A DNA stretch of 64,000 nt from Maribacter huludaoensis (GCF_029350945.1 NZ_JARKMS010000001.1:2375-66374), one strand, 5' to 3'; shown: positions 44,924 to 55,519, counted from the stretch's first letter. The notes: generated by a model from the sequence alone, not told the origin. Made by a program: numbers and translations.

Positions 44924-45529
44924 ATGAAAGAAAAAATTAGGGAAACGGCTTCACAACTTTTTTTGGAACGCGGTTTTAAGAGTATTACCATGGATGATAT
45001 TGCCAAAGAAATTGGTATATCAAAAAAAACGATTTACAGCGAATACGGCAACAAAACTTCCCTTGTGGAAGATTGTGTAATGAACAAATTTTGCCACTTA
45101 AGTGATGGCATAGATTTAATTATAGCGATGGAGAAGAACGCTATAGAAGAATTATATGAGATCAAAAAATATGTTATGTCTCATTTAAACGACGAAAAAA
45201 GCTCTCCGCAATATCAATTGATGAAATATTATCCCAAAATTCATAAAAACCTAAAACTAATGCAATTCGATAAAATGCATAGCTGCGTGTTATTAAATGT
45301 AGAACGCGGACTAGAACAGGGTTTATTTAGGGATAACATTGAACCTGAGTTTGTTGCTAGAATATATTTTACCGGCATGAACAGTATAAAAGACCAAAAC
45401 ATTTTTCCTCTAGACCAATTTCCAATAGCCAAACTTATGGACTCGTTTTTAGAATATCACCTAAGAGGAATTGTCACCCCAAAAGGAAAAACCATTTTAA
45501 ATAACATCATCAATTCAAATCAAGAATAA
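44924..45529 (+). CDS. TetR/AcrR-family repressor of the efflux operon
   Basis: The 201-residue protein has the TetR helix-turn-helix at ~5-48 (RETASQLFLERGFKSITMDDIAKEIGISKKTIYSEYGNKTSLVEDCV) and a variable C-terminal ligand-binding domain. It is the first gene of the operon, and its stop is directly followed by the TolC-type gene start with no spacer. The first three bases of the leader lie next to a palindrome and -7 element, consistent with autoregulation and induction by pump substrates. Confidence 0.94.
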   Translation: MKEKIRETASQLFLERGFKSITMDDIAKEIGISKKTIYSEYGNKTSLVEDCVMNKFCHLSDGIDLIIAMEKNAIEELYEIKKYVMSHLNDEKSSPQYQLMKYYPKIHKNLKLMQFDKMHSCVLLNVERGLEQGLFRDNIEPEFVARIYFTGMNSIKDQNIFPLDQFPIAKLMDSFLEYHLRGIVTPKGKTILNNIINSNQE

Positions 45530-46870
45530 ATGCGAAATCAATTAGTAATATTAATCTTTATTCTAAGTATTAGCTTGGGATATTCACAAGAGCAAACATC
45601 CTCCTTCACCCTAGAGGAAGCTATTACGTATGCCTTAGAGAACAACTATTCGGCCATTAATGCAAATAGGGATATTATAGATGCACAAAAGCAAAAATGG
45701 GAAACTATTGCAACCGGTCTACCTCAGATAAATGGATCTGTAGGGTACTCAAACCAATTAAAGCAACCTGTTACGTTATTACCTGCAGAATTAGTTGGTG
45801 GAGCAGCAGGGGAATTTATTCCCGTAGTATTCTCTCAACCACAATCAATGACCGCTACCGCTACCCTTACACAACAAATTTTTGACGGTTCCTACATTGT
45901 TGGGGTTCAGGCAACAAAAGCTTTCTTAAGCTATAGCGACAACAATAAAGAAAAAACAGAATTAGATATTAGAAAGCAAGTCGTAGAAGCATACGGCAAC
46001 GTTCTATTGGCGGAAGAGAGTGTTAAAATTTTAGAGAAAAATAAAGCAACACTAGAAAAAACACTTTATGAAACTACCAAATTATTTGAAAACGGATTAG
46101 GAGAAGAAGAAAGTGTAGACCAACTTCAAATTACATTATCATCTGTAGAAAACCGATTACAAAACGCCATTAGACTACAGGAAATTACACTTCAAATGCT
46201 AAACGTTAGCTTAGGTTTGGACTTAAACGCACCTACACAGTTAAAAGACAACTTAGAGGACCTTACAGTTTCTAAAATGAACCTTAACATTCTTAGTACA
46301 GATTTTAATATTGAAGATAACGTAGATTACAAACTTGCAGAAAATTTAAACGAACAACGTTATTTTGAATGGAAATTAGCTAGAAGCCGTGCATTACCTA
46401 CATTAAATGCATACATTAATTATGGTAGTGCCGCCTACTCAGAAAATTTTGATTTTTTCAATGGAGACCAACAGTGGTTCGATTCTTCTATACTTGGTCT
46501 AGACCTGAATATTCCAATCTTCAGTTCTTTAAAAAGAAGTGCAAGCACACAACGTGCAAAAATTGCATTAGAAAAAGCAAAAACACAATTGACCGAAGCA
46601 GAGCAACAAATTAGACTTCAGTTAGAAAATGCCAAGAACAATTTCACCTTGGCCATAGATAACTATGAAACTGCAAAACAAAATCTAATGCTATCTGAAC
46701 GAATAGAAAACAAGAACCAGATAAAATATAAAGAAGGTTTGGCTACCAGTTTTGAACTAAGACAAGCACAAACACAACTCTATACCACACAACAAGAATT
46801 TTTACAATCTATGGTAGAGGTCATCAATAAAAAGACCGAATTAGAAATTATTTTAAATACAAAAGGCTAA
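45530..46870 (+). CDS. TolC-family outer-membrane efflux protein
   Basis: The 446-residue protein has a signal peptide (to about LGYSQ, residue 20). It carries the two outer-membrane efflux repeats, starting SFTLEEAITYALENNYSAINANRDIIDAQKQKWE and continuing with long heptad-rich helices (QQIRLQLENAKNNFTLAIDNYETAKQNLMLSERIENKNQIKYKEGLATSFELRQAQTQLY). It forms the trimeric exit duct for the RND pump encoded downstream. The ATG abuts the stop of the TetR gene. Confidence 0.95.
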   Translation: MRNQLVILIFILSISLGYSQEQTSSFTLEEAITYALENNYSAINANRDIIDAQKQKWETIATGLPQINGSVGYSNQLKQPVTLLPAELVGGAAGEFIPVVFSQPQSMTATATLTQQIFDGSYIVGVQATKAFLSYSDNNKEKTELDIRKQVVEAYGNVLLAEESVKILEKNKATLEKTLYETTKLFENGLGEEESVDQLQITLSSVENRLQNAIRLQEITLQMLNVSLGLDLNAPTQLKDNLEDLTVSKMNLNILSTDFNIEDNVDYKLAENLNEQRYFEWKLARSRALPTLNAYINYGSAAYSENFDFFNGDQQWFDSSILGLDLNIPIFSSLKRSASTQRAKIALEKAKTQLTEAEQQIRLQLENAKNNFTLAIDNYETAKQNLMLSERIENKNQIKYKEGLATSFELRQAQTQLYTTQQEFLQSMVEVINKKTELEIILNTKG

Positions 46871-46895
46871 ATAATCAATCACTAAAAATACAATC

Positions 46896-48062
46896 ATGAA
46901 AAAAATACTAGTTTTATTAATTACGACCATAGGCATTTACTCGTGCGGTGGTGGTGAGCAAACGGTAGCCGATATTATAGCGCAACAAGACCTAGAAGCA
47001 ATAAGAGCGAAGAAAAATGAAATTACCGCTCAGCAAAAAGTGATCGATGCCCAACTTAAATCATTAGATTCTGCTATAGGAATTTTAGGTAATGAAGAAA
47101 AGTTGCCTTTGGTAAATACATTGACCGCAAAAAAAGAAGTATTTAATCACTATCTAGAATTACAGGGCGATGTTTCTACCAAACAAAATGTTCTTATTTA
47201 CCCAGAAATGGCGGGTACGCTACAAAGGGTTTATGTTAAAGAAGGTACTAAAGTTTCTAGAGGTCAGGTATTGGCAACTATTGATGATGGTGGTATGTCA
47301 AGCCAATTAAGTCAATTGAAAACGCAAGCTGAATTAGCTAAAACTACTTTTGAACGTCAAGAGCGTTTATGGAACCAGAATATTGGTTCAGAAATACAAT
47401 TCTTACAGGCAAAAGCCAATTATGAGGCTGCTGAAAACATGGTAGCGCAAGCACAGAGCCAATTAGGAAAATCTACAATTAGAGCTCCTTTTTCCGGTAT
47501 TATCGATAATGTTATCAAAGAACAAGGTACAGTGGTGGCTCCTGGTCCAGGGTCAGAAGTATTCCGTATTGTAAATCTATCTGATATGTACATTGAAGTT
47601 GAAGTTCCGGAATCGTACATAGACAATGTAACCAAGGGGAAAGAGGCATTGGTTTATTTTCCGGTTTTAGGTGACAGTATCGTTACAAAAATTAGGGAAA
47701 CCGGTAATTTCATAAATCCTTCCAACCGTTCTTTTGAAGCTGAAATACCTGTACCGAACAAAGCGGGAAGAATAAAACCAAATTTAACCGCAAAGGTTGC
47801 TATAAATGATTATACAAGCGACAATGCCATATTAATACCAACAAGTATAATTTCTGAAAATGCAGATGGCGAGCAGTATGTTTTTGTTGCAGAGGAACCA
47901 AATGCGGATGGCGAAGCGGTAGTAAAAAGAAGCGTTATCAAAACAGGTAAAACCCAAGGGGCCAATATTGAAGTATTATCCGGTTTAACCGATGGTAACC
48001 AAATTATAAAAGAAGGTGCCAGAAGCGTTAAAGATGGCCAAAAAGTAAAAATCAAAAAATAA
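46896..48062 (+). CDS. RND efflux periplasmic adaptor (membrane fusion protein)
   Basis: The 388-residue protein has a lipoprotein-type signal (YSCGGGEQ). A coiled coil follows (~28-65, DLEAIRAKKNEITAQQKVIDAQLKSLD), then a lipoyl/barrel-sandwich domain (YPEMAGTLQRVYVKEGTKVSRGQVLATIDD), a hairpin, and beta-barrel regions (STIRAPFSGIIDNVIKEQGTVVAPG). It links the inner-membrane RND pump to the TolC channel. It sits 25 bases after tolC and 6 bases before the pump gene. Confidence 0.95.
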   Translation: MKKILVLLITTIGIYSCGGGEQTVADIIAQQDLEAIRAKKNEITAQQKVIDAQLKSLDSAIGILGNEEKLPLVNTLTAKKEVFNHYLELQGDVSTKQNVLIYPEMAGTLQRVYVKEGTKVSRGQVLATIDDGGMSSQLSQLKTQAELAKTTFERQERLWNQNIGSEIQFLQAKANYEAAENMVAQAQSQLGKSTIRAPFSGIIDNVIKEQGTVVAPGPGSEVFRIVNLSDMYIEVEVPESYIDNVTKGKEALVYFPVLGDSIVTKIRETGNFINPSNRSFEAEIPVPNKAGRIKPNLTAKVAINDYTSDNAILIPTSIISENADGEQYVFVAEEPNADGEAVVKRSVIKTGKTQGANIEVLSGLTDGNQIIKEGARSVKDGQKVKIKK

Positions 48063-48068
48063 ATATCG

Positions 48069-51000
48069 ATGAGCAAAGTACAAAAGAACGCCGACAAGGA
48101 ATTCGGCCTATCGTCTTGGGCCATTGATAACCCTTCGGTTATTTATGTCATGATAGCCATTTTTCTATGGTTGGGTTTTAGCGCCTATATGGCTATGCCG
48201 AGAGAGGATTTTCCTGAAATTATAGAAACCAAGATATATGTTAGCACACCTTACCCCGGTAACACTGCCGAGGATATTGAAAAACTTATTACCGATCCTT
48301 TAGAAGATAGGCTTAAGAATATTAGTAACGTTGTTGAAATTACTTCAACATCACAGGAAGATTACGCTATTCTAACCATAGAATTCGATGAAGATATTAC
48401 GGTTGAACAAGCCAAGCAAAAGGTAAAAGATGAGGTAGATAGTGAAAAAGCAAGTGAAGACTGGCCAACATTCAACGGTGCCAAGGTAGAACCTAATGTT
48501 TTCGATTTAAATTTCTCTGAAGAAGTTCCTATCATGAACATCAATTTTACCGGAGATTACCCTGTAGAGAAACTAAAAGAGTTTGCGGAATACCTACAAG
48601 ATGAGGTAGAAGACTTACCTGAAATTAAGCAAGCGGACATTCGTGGGGCCCAAGATCTGGAAGTTGAAGTTGGTGTGGACATCTACAAAATGATGGCGGC
48701 AAAAATCAGCTTTCAAGACGTTATTAGCGCTATAAGCAACGGTAACATGACCATGTCTGCCGGCAATCTAAAAACAGTTGGGCAAAGACGTACCATTCGT
48801 ATTTTAGGTGAAGTTGAAGACCCTAAAGAATTGAACAATTTTGTGGTCAAATCTGAGAACGGTGCAGTATACTTAAAAGATATTGCTACCGTAAACTTTC
48901 AGTCTAAAGATAAAACTACCTATGCCCGAGAATTTGGCGAGAACGTAGTAATGCTAGATGTTAAAAAGAGAGCAGGTAGAAATTCAATATCAGCGGCAGA
49001 TAAGATAAAAGCCTTGGTAAAAAAGGAAAAAGAAGATTACTTTCCACCAGATTTAAACATCTCTATTGCCAATGATTCTTCTACACGTACATTGAATCAG
49101 GTTGACGATTTGGTAAACAATATCATCTTTGGTATCATACTCGTTGTAAGCGTTTTAATGTTTTTCCTAGGCTTTAGAAATGCCTTGTTCGTCGGTTTTG
49201 CTATACCCATGTCAATGTTCATGTCATTTGTAATATTATCATGGTTAGGTTATACCCTAAACACTATGATTCTTTTTGGAATGATCATGGGGCTTGGTAT
49301 GTTGGTAGATAACGGTATTGTAGTGGTAGAAAACGTATATAGATTAATGGATGAAGGCATGTCCAGAATCGAGGCCGCTAAAAAAGGTATTGGTGAAATA
49401 GCTTACCCTATAATTATTTCTACGGCAACAACAGTTGCGGCATTTGTTCCATTAGGTTTATGGCCTGGTATTTTTGGACAGTTTATGATTTACTTCCCTA
49501 TTACACTATCTGTTGTATTGGGTTCTTCATTGTTCGTGGCAATCTTTATGAATTCAATGTTGGTATCTAAATTCATGAGTACGGACGAAAAGGAGCTTAC
49601 TTTAAAGCAACTGATCAGAATGAGCGTGATCATGGGTGGTTTAGGTATTTTAATATTGATTTTTGGCGGTGCTATGCGCGGTTTAGGTACTGTATTGATT
49701 CTTACTGCTATTATGTTCTGGGCCTATAAATATCTAATAAAAGGAGCAGCTATTAGGTTTCAAAAGAGAACCATGTCCCGTTTTGAAAATTGGTATGAAC
49801 GTCGTTTAAAGCATGCCCTAAGAGGTGGCAACGTTTACTGGTATTTTGGCATTACCTTTTTAATGTTGATCGGAGTTTTCATGTTATTTGGTATGTCCGT
49901 AGGTAGCGGTCGTACAAAAATTGAATTCTTCCCAGATAACAAACCGAACGAAATCTACGTATATGTAGAATATCCTGAAGGAACATCTATTGAGAAGACC
50001 AATGAAATCACCAAAGAGGTAGAAAATCAGGTATATGCTATCATGAACGATGATAAGTATAAAAATGAAAAGGGTGAAAACTTTATGATGTCATCCGCTG
50101 TGTCCGTGGTAGGTGAAGGTGCAGGTAATCCACTTACAGATGGTGGTTCTTCTGCAGAAATGCCACATAAAGGAAAGGTTACGGTAAACTTCAGTGAATA
50201 TAAGTATCGTAACGGTCTTAATACAGAGGATATTCGTGGTCGTGTACAAGCTGCATTACAGGGAATTTATCCAGGTGTTGCAATTTCCGTAGAAAAAGAT
50301 GCCAATGGTCCGCCAGCCGGTTTTCCTATAAATATTGAACTTGAAGGTAATGATTATGACGAGCTGATCAATACTGCAGAGGATATTAAAAACTTCATCA
50401 ACACCAAAAATATTGCAGGTATTGAAGAGTTAAAGATTGATGTAAACAAAGGCAAACCTGCTATGCAAGTTATTGTAGATCGCGAAAAAGCGGGTGAATT
50501 AGGTGTTGCCGTTGGGCAAGTAGGCAACCAATTAAGACGTTCTATTTTTGGTGAAAAAGCTGGTGTTTACAAAGAAGATGGTGAGGATTATGATATCAAC
50601 ATCAGATTCAATGAAGATTTGAGATACAATAAAAGTGCGCTATTCAATCAGAATATCATTTTTAGAGACCCTTCTAACGGACAGATTAAGGAGATTCCTA
50701 TTTCTGCTGTAGCCAAAGAGAAGAATACATCTGGTTACAGTGCCATAAAACACCGTGATGGTAAACGAGTTGTAACTATCTACTCTGGTTTAAAGCCTGG
50801 CTTTACCGATGCAGGTGCCATTGTTGCCGAGATACAAAATGAAATGGGCAGTTTTGAAGGAACACCCGCTACCGTTAAAATTGACTATACCGGTCAGTTA
50901 GAGGAACAAGCAAAGCAACAAGCTTTCTTAGTTGGTGCATTTTTCTCAGGATTAGGATTGATTATGCTTATTTTAATTTTCCAATTTGGTGGCATATCTA

Positions 51001-51572
51001 AACCATTGATCATTATGATTGCCATTTTCTTAAGTTTTATAGGTGTATTTGGAGGGTTAATGATAACCGGATGGTCTTTTGTAATTATGATGACCATGAT
51101 GGGTATTATCTCATTAGCCGGTATTGTGGTAAATAACGGAGTGGTACTACTGGATTATACCCAAATTCTAATAGATCGTAAAAAGGTACGCCTTGGTATT
51201 GAAGACAGTGATTTGTTAACCATGGAAGATGCAACAGATTCAATGATCGTTGGTGGTAAGGCAAGGTTAAGACCGGTAATACTTACGGCAATAACAACAG
51301 TTTTAGGATTGATTCCGTTGGCAATAGGCCTTAACATTGATTTCTTTGCATTGTTCTCAGAATTTAACCCACATATTTATATAGGTGGTGACAACGTCAT
51401 ATTCTGGGGTCCATTGGCATGGACGGTAATCTTTGGTTTACTGGTGGCTACTTTCTTAACATTAATCATTGTACCGGTACTATTTAACATAGTATATCGT
51501 ATTAAGGTCAAGTTTAGTAGTTTTGGAAACAAGAGCAAAGACTCGAACGAACAACTTGAAAGTGTATCATAA
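48069..51572 (+). CDS. RND-type multidrug efflux permease
   Basis: The 1167-residue inner-membrane pump uses proton flux to export drugs or lipophilic compounds. It has an N-terminal helix (NPSVIYVMIAIFLWLGFSAYMAM) and porter domains (STPYPGNTAEDIEKLITDPLEDRL). The first membrane block contains GMIMGLGMLVDNGIVVVENVYR with the proton-relay acidic residue, and a second porter and membrane block follow (AGIVVNNGVVLLDYTQ). It is longer than typical ~1040-residue RND proteins, partly through an extra hydrophobic stretch (LIRMSVIMGGLGILILIFGGAMRGLGTVLILTAIMFWAY) before the second porter half. Confidence 0.96.
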   Translation: MSKVQKNADKEFGLSSWAIDNPSVIYVMIAIFLWLGFSAYMAMPREDFPEIIETKIYVSTPYPGNTAEDIEKLITDPLEDRLKNISNVVEITSTSQEDYAILTIEFDEDITVEQAKQKVKDEVDSEKASEDWPTFNGAKVEPNVFDLNFSEEVPIMNINFTGDYPVEKLKEFAEYLQDEVEDLPEIKQADIRGAQDLEVEVGVDIYKMMAAKISFQDVISAISNGNMTMSAGNLKTVGQRRTIRILGEVEDPKELNNFVVKSENGAVYLKDIATVNFQSKDKTTYAREFGENVVMLDVKKRAGRNSISAADKIKALVKKEKEDYFPPDLNISIANDSSTRTLNQVDDLVNNIIFGIILVVSVLMFFLGFRNALFVGFAIPMSMFMSFVILSWLGYTLNTMILFGMIMGLGMLVDNGIVVVENVYRLMDEGMSRIEAAKKGIGEIAYPIIISTATTVAAFVPLGLWPGIFGQFMIYFPITLSVVLGSSLFVAIFMNSMLVSKFMSTDEKELTLKQLIRMSVIMGGLGILILIFGGAMRGLGTVLILTAIMFWAYKYLIKGAAIRFQKRTMSRFENWYERRLKHALRGGNVYWYFGITFLMLIGVFMLFGMSVGSGRTKIEFFPDNKPNEIYVYVEYPEGTSIEKTNEITKEVENQVYAIMNDDKYKNEKGENFMMSSAVSVVGEGAGNPLTDGGSSAEMPHKGKVTVNFSEYKYRNGLNTEDIRGRVQAALQGIYPGVAISVEKDANGPPAGFPINIELEGNDYDELINTAEDIKNFINTKNIAGIEELKIDVNKGKPAMQVIVDREKAGELGVAVGQVGNQLRRSIFGEKAGVYKEDGEDYDINIRFNEDLRYNKSALFNQNIIFRDPSNGQIKEIPISAVAKEKNTSGYSAIKHRDGKRVVTIYSGLKPGFTDAGAIVAEIQNEMGSFEGTPATVKIDYTGQLEEQAKQQAFLVGAFFSGLGLIMLILIFQFGGISKPLIIMIAIFLSFIGVFGGLMITGWSFVIMMTMMGIISLAGIVVNNGVVLLDYTQILIDRKKVRLGIEDSDLLTMEDATDSMIVGGKARLRPVILTAITTVLGLIPLAIGLNIDFFALFSEFNPHIYIGGDNVIFWGPLAWTVIFGLLVATFLTLIIVPVLFNIVYRIKVKFSSFGNKSKDSNEQLESVS

Positions 51573-51593
51573 TATACTTTAAATTAATTGCAT

Positions 51594-51631
51594 AAAAAAA
51601 GCCCGTATCACAATTGATACGGGCTTTTTAT
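51594..51631. terminator. Strong bidirectional terminator
   Basis: A 15-bp perfect stem (AAAAAGCCCGTATCA at 51596-51610, TGATACGGGCTTTTT at 51615-51629) has a CAAT loop with A and T runs on both sides. It ends the efflux operon and the convergent MORN-like gene. Confidence 0.95.
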
Positions 51632-51645
51632 TTGAGTTAGTTAAC

Positions 51646-51993
51646 TTATCTATTACTAACAACAGGATTTTTTTTGCCAGCTTTAGACACACTTGCAATT
51701 CTGTTGTTATCAAAACTTACTTCACTTTTCACATCACCTTCCCAGAATAACCATGTACCGGTTCTTACACCGTTTTCATAATTACCCATGGCAATTTTTT
51801 CTCCTTTTTCATTGAACATTTTCCATTCACCTTCCAATTTCTCATTTAAAAAGAACCCCTCTTGAGATTTCTCTCCATTAGCATGAAAATAAGTAGCTTT
51901 TACTTTATCTCCTTCTTTTTCAAAAACTGGATCAATTTGAGCATATGCTCCAAAAGACAATGCCATTACGGCAATAATTAGTAGCTTTTTCAT
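51646..51993 (-). CDS. Secreted MORN-like repeat protein
   Basis: From the ATG at 51993 it encodes 115 residues with a signal peptide (MKKLLIIAVMALSFGAYAQ). Three short MORN/YwqK-type repeats follow (YFHANGEKSQEGFFLNEKLEGEWKMF, NEKGEKIAMGNYENGVRTGTWLFW, EGDVKSEVSF). Such repeats occur in toxin-antitoxin-annotated YwqK proteins and in many small flavobacterial exported proteins of unknown role. A 19-codon longer frame lacks a signal peptide at its start and was rejected. Confidence 0.82.
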   Translation of the reverse strand: MKKLLIIAVMALSFGAYAQIDPVFEKEGDKVKATYFHANGEKSQEGFFLNEKLEGEWKMFNEKGEKIAMGNYENGVRTGTWLFWEGDVKSEVSFDNNRIASVSKAGKKNPVVSNR

Positions 51994-52223
51994 AATTATA
52001 TATTTTTTTTGATTACTGATTTCTTGTATGATAACGGTATAAAGATACAATTATTTTGCAATTAATCAATGTTTAGGTAACTTTTACATAACATTAAATT
52101 AACATAGTAAACATAAGAAACTATTTATCAGTACATTAACCTTATTTACAAAGGTTGTTTCATAAAACCAGTCATCGAGTAAAACCTGCATTTAATATAG
52201 ACCTACTATGAAATAGACTTCTT

Positions 52224-52231
52224 AAATTTGC
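52224..52231 (+). promoter_or_regulatory. Candidate -7 element for aspS
   Basis: TAAATTTG matches TAnnTTTG and lies 21 bases before the aspS ATG. A -33 TTG was not seen at the right spacing. Confidence 0.5.
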
Positions 52232-52252
52232 CCTTTCATTAAAGCAAGTATT

Positions 52253-54010
52253 ATGTATAGAAGCCATTCCTGCGGGGAATTAAGAGAATCACATATTGGT
52301 ACAACAGTTACCCTTTCTGGGTGGGTTTCCAAAACAAGAGATAAAGGTTTTGTTGTTTGGGTAGATATTCGTGATCGCTATGGTATAACACAATTAGTGC
52401 TTGATGAAGATCGTACTTCTAAAGAATTATTGGAGCAAGCAAGAAACTTAGGTAGAGAGTTTGTTATTCAAATAAAAGGTGAGGTTATTGAAAGAGCATC
52501 AAAAAATGCAAACATTCCAACAGGGAATATAGAAGTTTTAGTTTCTGAATTAACCATTTTAAACGAATCTAAGACTCCGCCATTCACCATTGAGAACGAA
52601 ACTGATGGTGGCGAAGACCTGCGAATGAAGTACAGGTATTTGGACATCCGTAGAAAACCGGTACAAAACAACCTTATTTTTAGAAGTAAGGTAACTATGG
52701 AGGTCCGTAAGTTTTTATCTGGCGAAGGCTTTATAGAAGTGGAGACTCCGTATTTAATAAAATCCACTCCAGAAGGTGCAAGAGATTTCGTAGTACCTAG
52801 CCGTATGAACGAAGGGCAGTTCTATGCATTGCCACAATCGCCACAAACCTTCAAGCAATTGCTAATGGTTGGTGGTTTAGACAAATATTTTCAAATTGTA
52901 AAGTGTTTCAGGGATGAAGATTTACGTGCGGACAGGCAGCCAGAGTTTACACAGATAGATTGCGAAATGGCTTTTGTAGAGCAAGAAGATATTCTTAATG
53001 TATTTGAGAACTTAACCAAATACCTTTTAAAAGAAGTTAATGGTGTTGAAATAGACTCTTTCCCAAGAATGACCTATGACGAAGCTATGTCTAAATATGG
53101 GAACGACAAGCCAGATATTCGTTTTGGAATGGAGTTCGGGGAATTAAATACTGTAGCACAACATAAAGAATTTGGTGTATTCAATTCCGCTGAATTGGTT
53201 GTGGGTATTGCGGTACCTGGCGCAGCAACTTACACTAGAAAAGAATTAGATGCCTTGGTAAATTGGGTAAAACGCCCACAAGTGGGTGCTAACGGAATGG
53301 TGTACGTAAAGTGTAATGAAGACGGAAGTTTTAAATCTACCGTAGATAAATTTTACGACCAAGAAGATTTAGCAAAATGGGCAGCGGTAACCGGTGCTAA
53401 ACCAGGAGACCTTATTTGCGTTCTTTCCGGCGACGCCAATAAAACAAGAACACAGTTAAGTGCGCTACGTATGGAAATGGCCACCAGATTAGGGTTGAGA
53501 AAGCCAAACGAGTTTGCTCCATTATGGGTAGTTGATTTCCCTTTATTGGAACTTGATGAAGAAACGGGTCACTACCACGCCATGCACCACCCATTTACAT
53601 CACCAAAACCAGGTCAATTAGAATTATTGGATACCGATCCAGGTGCTGTTCGCGCCAATGCTTATGATTTAGTATTGAACGGTAATGAAATAGGCGGTGG
53701 TTCTATTCGTATTCATGATAAAGAAACACAGGCAACCATGTTCAAGCACTTAGGTTTTACTCCCGAGGAGGCAAAAGCACAATTTGGATTCTTGATGGAT
53801 GCCTTTCAGTACGGAGCACCACCTCATGGCGGATTGGCATTTGGTTTAGATAGACTCGTTGCTATTTTAGGCGGACAGGAGACCATACGTGATTTCATTG
53901 CATTCCCTAAGAACAATAGTGGTAGAGATGTCATGATCGATGCGCCTGCAGCAATTGACGACGAACAATTAAAAGAATTGAACTTAAAGCTAGATATAGA
54001 TTTGAAATAA
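52253..54010 (+). CDS. aspS: Aspartyl-tRNA synthetase
   Basis: The 585-residue class II synthetase has an N-terminal OB-fold anticodon-binding domain (~1-105, [39 protein letters not shown]). Motif 2 is in the central catalytic region ([45 protein letters not shown]). A bacterial GAD insertion spans ~280-420, and motif 3 lies near the end ([21 protein letters not shown]). It is monocistronic with its own promoter and terminator. Confidence 0.98.
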   Translation: MYRSHSCGELRESHIGTTVTLSGWVSKTRDKGFVVWVDIRDRYGITQLVLDEDRTSKELLEQARNLGREFVIQIKGEVIERASKNANIPTGNIEVLVSELTILNESKTPPFTIENETDGGEDLRMKYRYLDIRRKPVQNNLIFRSKVTMEVRKFLSGEGFIEVETPYLIKSTPEGARDFVVPSRMNEGQFYALPQSPQTFKQLLMVGGLDKYFQIVKCFRDEDLRADRQPEFTQIDCEMAFVEQEDILNVFENLTKYLLKEVNGVEIDSFPRMTYDEAMSKYGNDKPDIRFGMEFGELNTVAQHKEFGVFNSAELVVGIAVPGAATYTRKELDALVNWVKRPQVGANGMVYVKCNEDGSFKSTVDKFYDQEDLAKWAAVTGAKPGDLICVLSGDANKTRTQLSALRMEMATRLGLRKPNEFAPLWVVDFPLLELDEETGHYHAMHHPFTSPKPGQLELLDTDPGAVRANAYDLVLNGNEIGGGSIRIHDKETQATMFKHLGFTPEEAKAQFGFLMDAFQYGAPPHGGLAFGLDRLVAILGGQETIRDFIAFPKNNSGRDVMIDAPAAIDDEQLKELNLKLDIDLK

Positions 54011-54030
54011 AGTCTTTTTGATATAAAAGT

Positions 54031-54061
54031 AAAAATTCCGCCTAGTGCGGGATTTTTATTT
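54031..54061 (+). terminator. Intrinsic terminator of aspS
   Basis: AAAAATTCCGC (54031-54041) and GCGGGATTTTT (54047-54057) form an 11-bp stem with one wobble and a CTAGT loop, followed by ATTTTT. Confidence 0.88.
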
Positions 54062-54136
54062 TTGGTCTCCTCTTCAATTAGATACCTTACAAATCAATTC
54101 TGCACCAAGTAAGATATTTTTTGTTAAATTCACTTT

Positions 54137-54703
54137 GTGAAAAAATGGGTTAAAATTACGGTAATAGCTATAAGTAGCTTACTTCTAATTGCCGCAGCAG
54201 GATATGGATATCTATACTATACTTATAAAATAAAGTATGTTCCTTCAAAAGATTTATACGAGAAAAGAGTTGCTTATATAGATACTAAAAAAGCATTATT
54301 TTCTGAAAATTTTAAAATTTGTGATAGCACCCATATTGTGGACTACTACAACCATTTAAAAGATGACTCTATACATAGAAGAACTCAGTATATTACTAAT
54401 AAAAATGGTCTTAGAAAAGAAGTATTATCTAAATACGTGAATAAAGACTATAAAGATTCAGGCTATTTGAATTTTAGATTTATAGTTAACTGCAAAGGTG
54501 AAGCCGGCGCATATGTTATTCACGAAAATGATTTAGACTTAAATCCTAAAAAACTAAATACAGCCTTAGTATCCCAACTTTTGAACATTACAGTTGAATT
54601 AAAAAAATGGAAACCTAATTACATGAATGGTGCAGAGAGGGATTCATATATGTACATATCATACAGAATAGTAAATGGAGAAATCACAGAAATTATTCCT
54701 TAG
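54137..54703 (+). CDS. Membrane-anchored protein with possible TonB C-terminal-like domain
   Basis: The 188-residue protein starts at GTG (54137); MKKWVKITVIAISSLLLIAAAGYGYLYY is a membrane anchor. The C-terminal ~80 residues (LNFRFIVNCKGEAGAYVIHEND ... ELKKWKPNYMNGAERDSYMYISYRIVNGEITEI) resemble the TonB C-terminal fold, where a W-x-P pattern precedes the final strands. This assignment is tentative. No proline-rich linker of a classical TonB is present. The gene overlaps the downstream TPR lipoprotein gene by 29 bases, so the two are probably co-expressed. Confidence 0.75.
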   Translation: MKKWVKITVIAISSLLLIAAAGYGYLYYTYKIKYVPSKDLYEKRVAYIDTKKALFSENFKICDSTHIVDYYNHLKDDSIHRRTQYITNKNGLRKEVLSKYVNKDYKDSGYLNFRFIVNCKGEAGAYVIHENDLDLNPKKLNTALVSQLLNITVELKKWKPNYMNGAERDSYMYISYRIVNGEITEIIP

Positions 54704-55484
54704 TATTATTTTTGTTTTTCTTTTAAGTTCTTGCCAAACCAAAGAAGAGAAAGTTAAAGATGCATACGATGTAGGCTTTAGGCATTATCAAGGTAGCCGC
54801 TTTCACATGAATGCATTTGCCTATGCATTAGAGTTAGATTCTACAAAAGCAGAAACATATAGAGAACTTTCCGTCACCTATTTAAAAAGAGGCATTCCAC
54901 ATAAATGGAAATCTTGGTATGATGGTGCAGTAGAGTATGACCCTATAACTTGGCAACCATGGCGAGGATATTTATACCTGTGGTTCTACAGAGATTACGA
55001 AAAAGCCATTGCAGATTTTAATGCATCAGATTCGTTAACTCCGTATTTAGATTATCCACAAGGGCATAGTGTAGATTTTTGGCGTGGTATTGCTTACTTA
55101 GGCGCTAAAGACTATGAGAACTCTATTGTATATTGGGATAAACATATTACCAGAGAAACTGAAGATTCCGGTGAAGATTGGGTAGAATTAGAAGCGTTTC
55201 TTTATAGAGGTATAGCCTACTACGAATCTGATAACATAGAGAAAGCAAATGAGAATTTTGACAAAGTCATTCAATACTTCACCAACTCTGCAGATGCCAA
55301 ATATTACAAGGCGCAGCTATTACGGAGCGAAGGTGACAAAAAAGCGGCTTTAAATATGATCGAAGATGCCATTGTAGATTTTAACAACGGCTATTATAAC
55401 AATAGAGCATATGTTGAAACACTTCGTCAAATTTACCTTGAGGATTTAGAAGAACTTAAATCAAAAATCATAGCAAGTAATTAA
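54675..55484 (+). CDS. TPR-containing lipoprotein
   Basis: The 269-residue protein has a lipoprotein signal (FLLSSCQTKEE) followed by TPR-like helical repeats: HMNAFAYALELDSTKAETYRELSVTYLKRG, YEKAIADFNASDSLTP, YENSIVYWDKHI, FLYRGIAYYESDNIEKANENFDKVIQYF and AKYYKAQLLRSEGDKKAALNMIEDAI. TPRs mediate protein contacts, so this is probably a periplasmic scaffold. The overlap with the preceding anchored protein suggests that they act together. Function unknown. Confidence 0.85.
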   Translation: MEKSQKLFLSIIFVFLLSSCQTKEEKVKDAYDVGFRHYQGSRFHMNAFAYALELDSTKAETYRELSVTYLKRGIPHKWKSWYDGAVEYDPITWQPWRGYLYLWFYRDYEKAIADFNASDSLTPYLDYPQGHSVDFWRGIAYLGAKDYENSIVYWDKHITRETEDSGEDWVELEAFLYRGIAYYESDNIEKANENFDKVIQYFTNSADAKYYKAQLLRSEGDKKAALNMIEDAIVDFNNGYYNNRAYVETLRQIYLEDLEELKSKIIASN

Positions 55485-55519
55485 ATACCTTTGATGGCTA
55501 CTAATGATATGGTTATACA

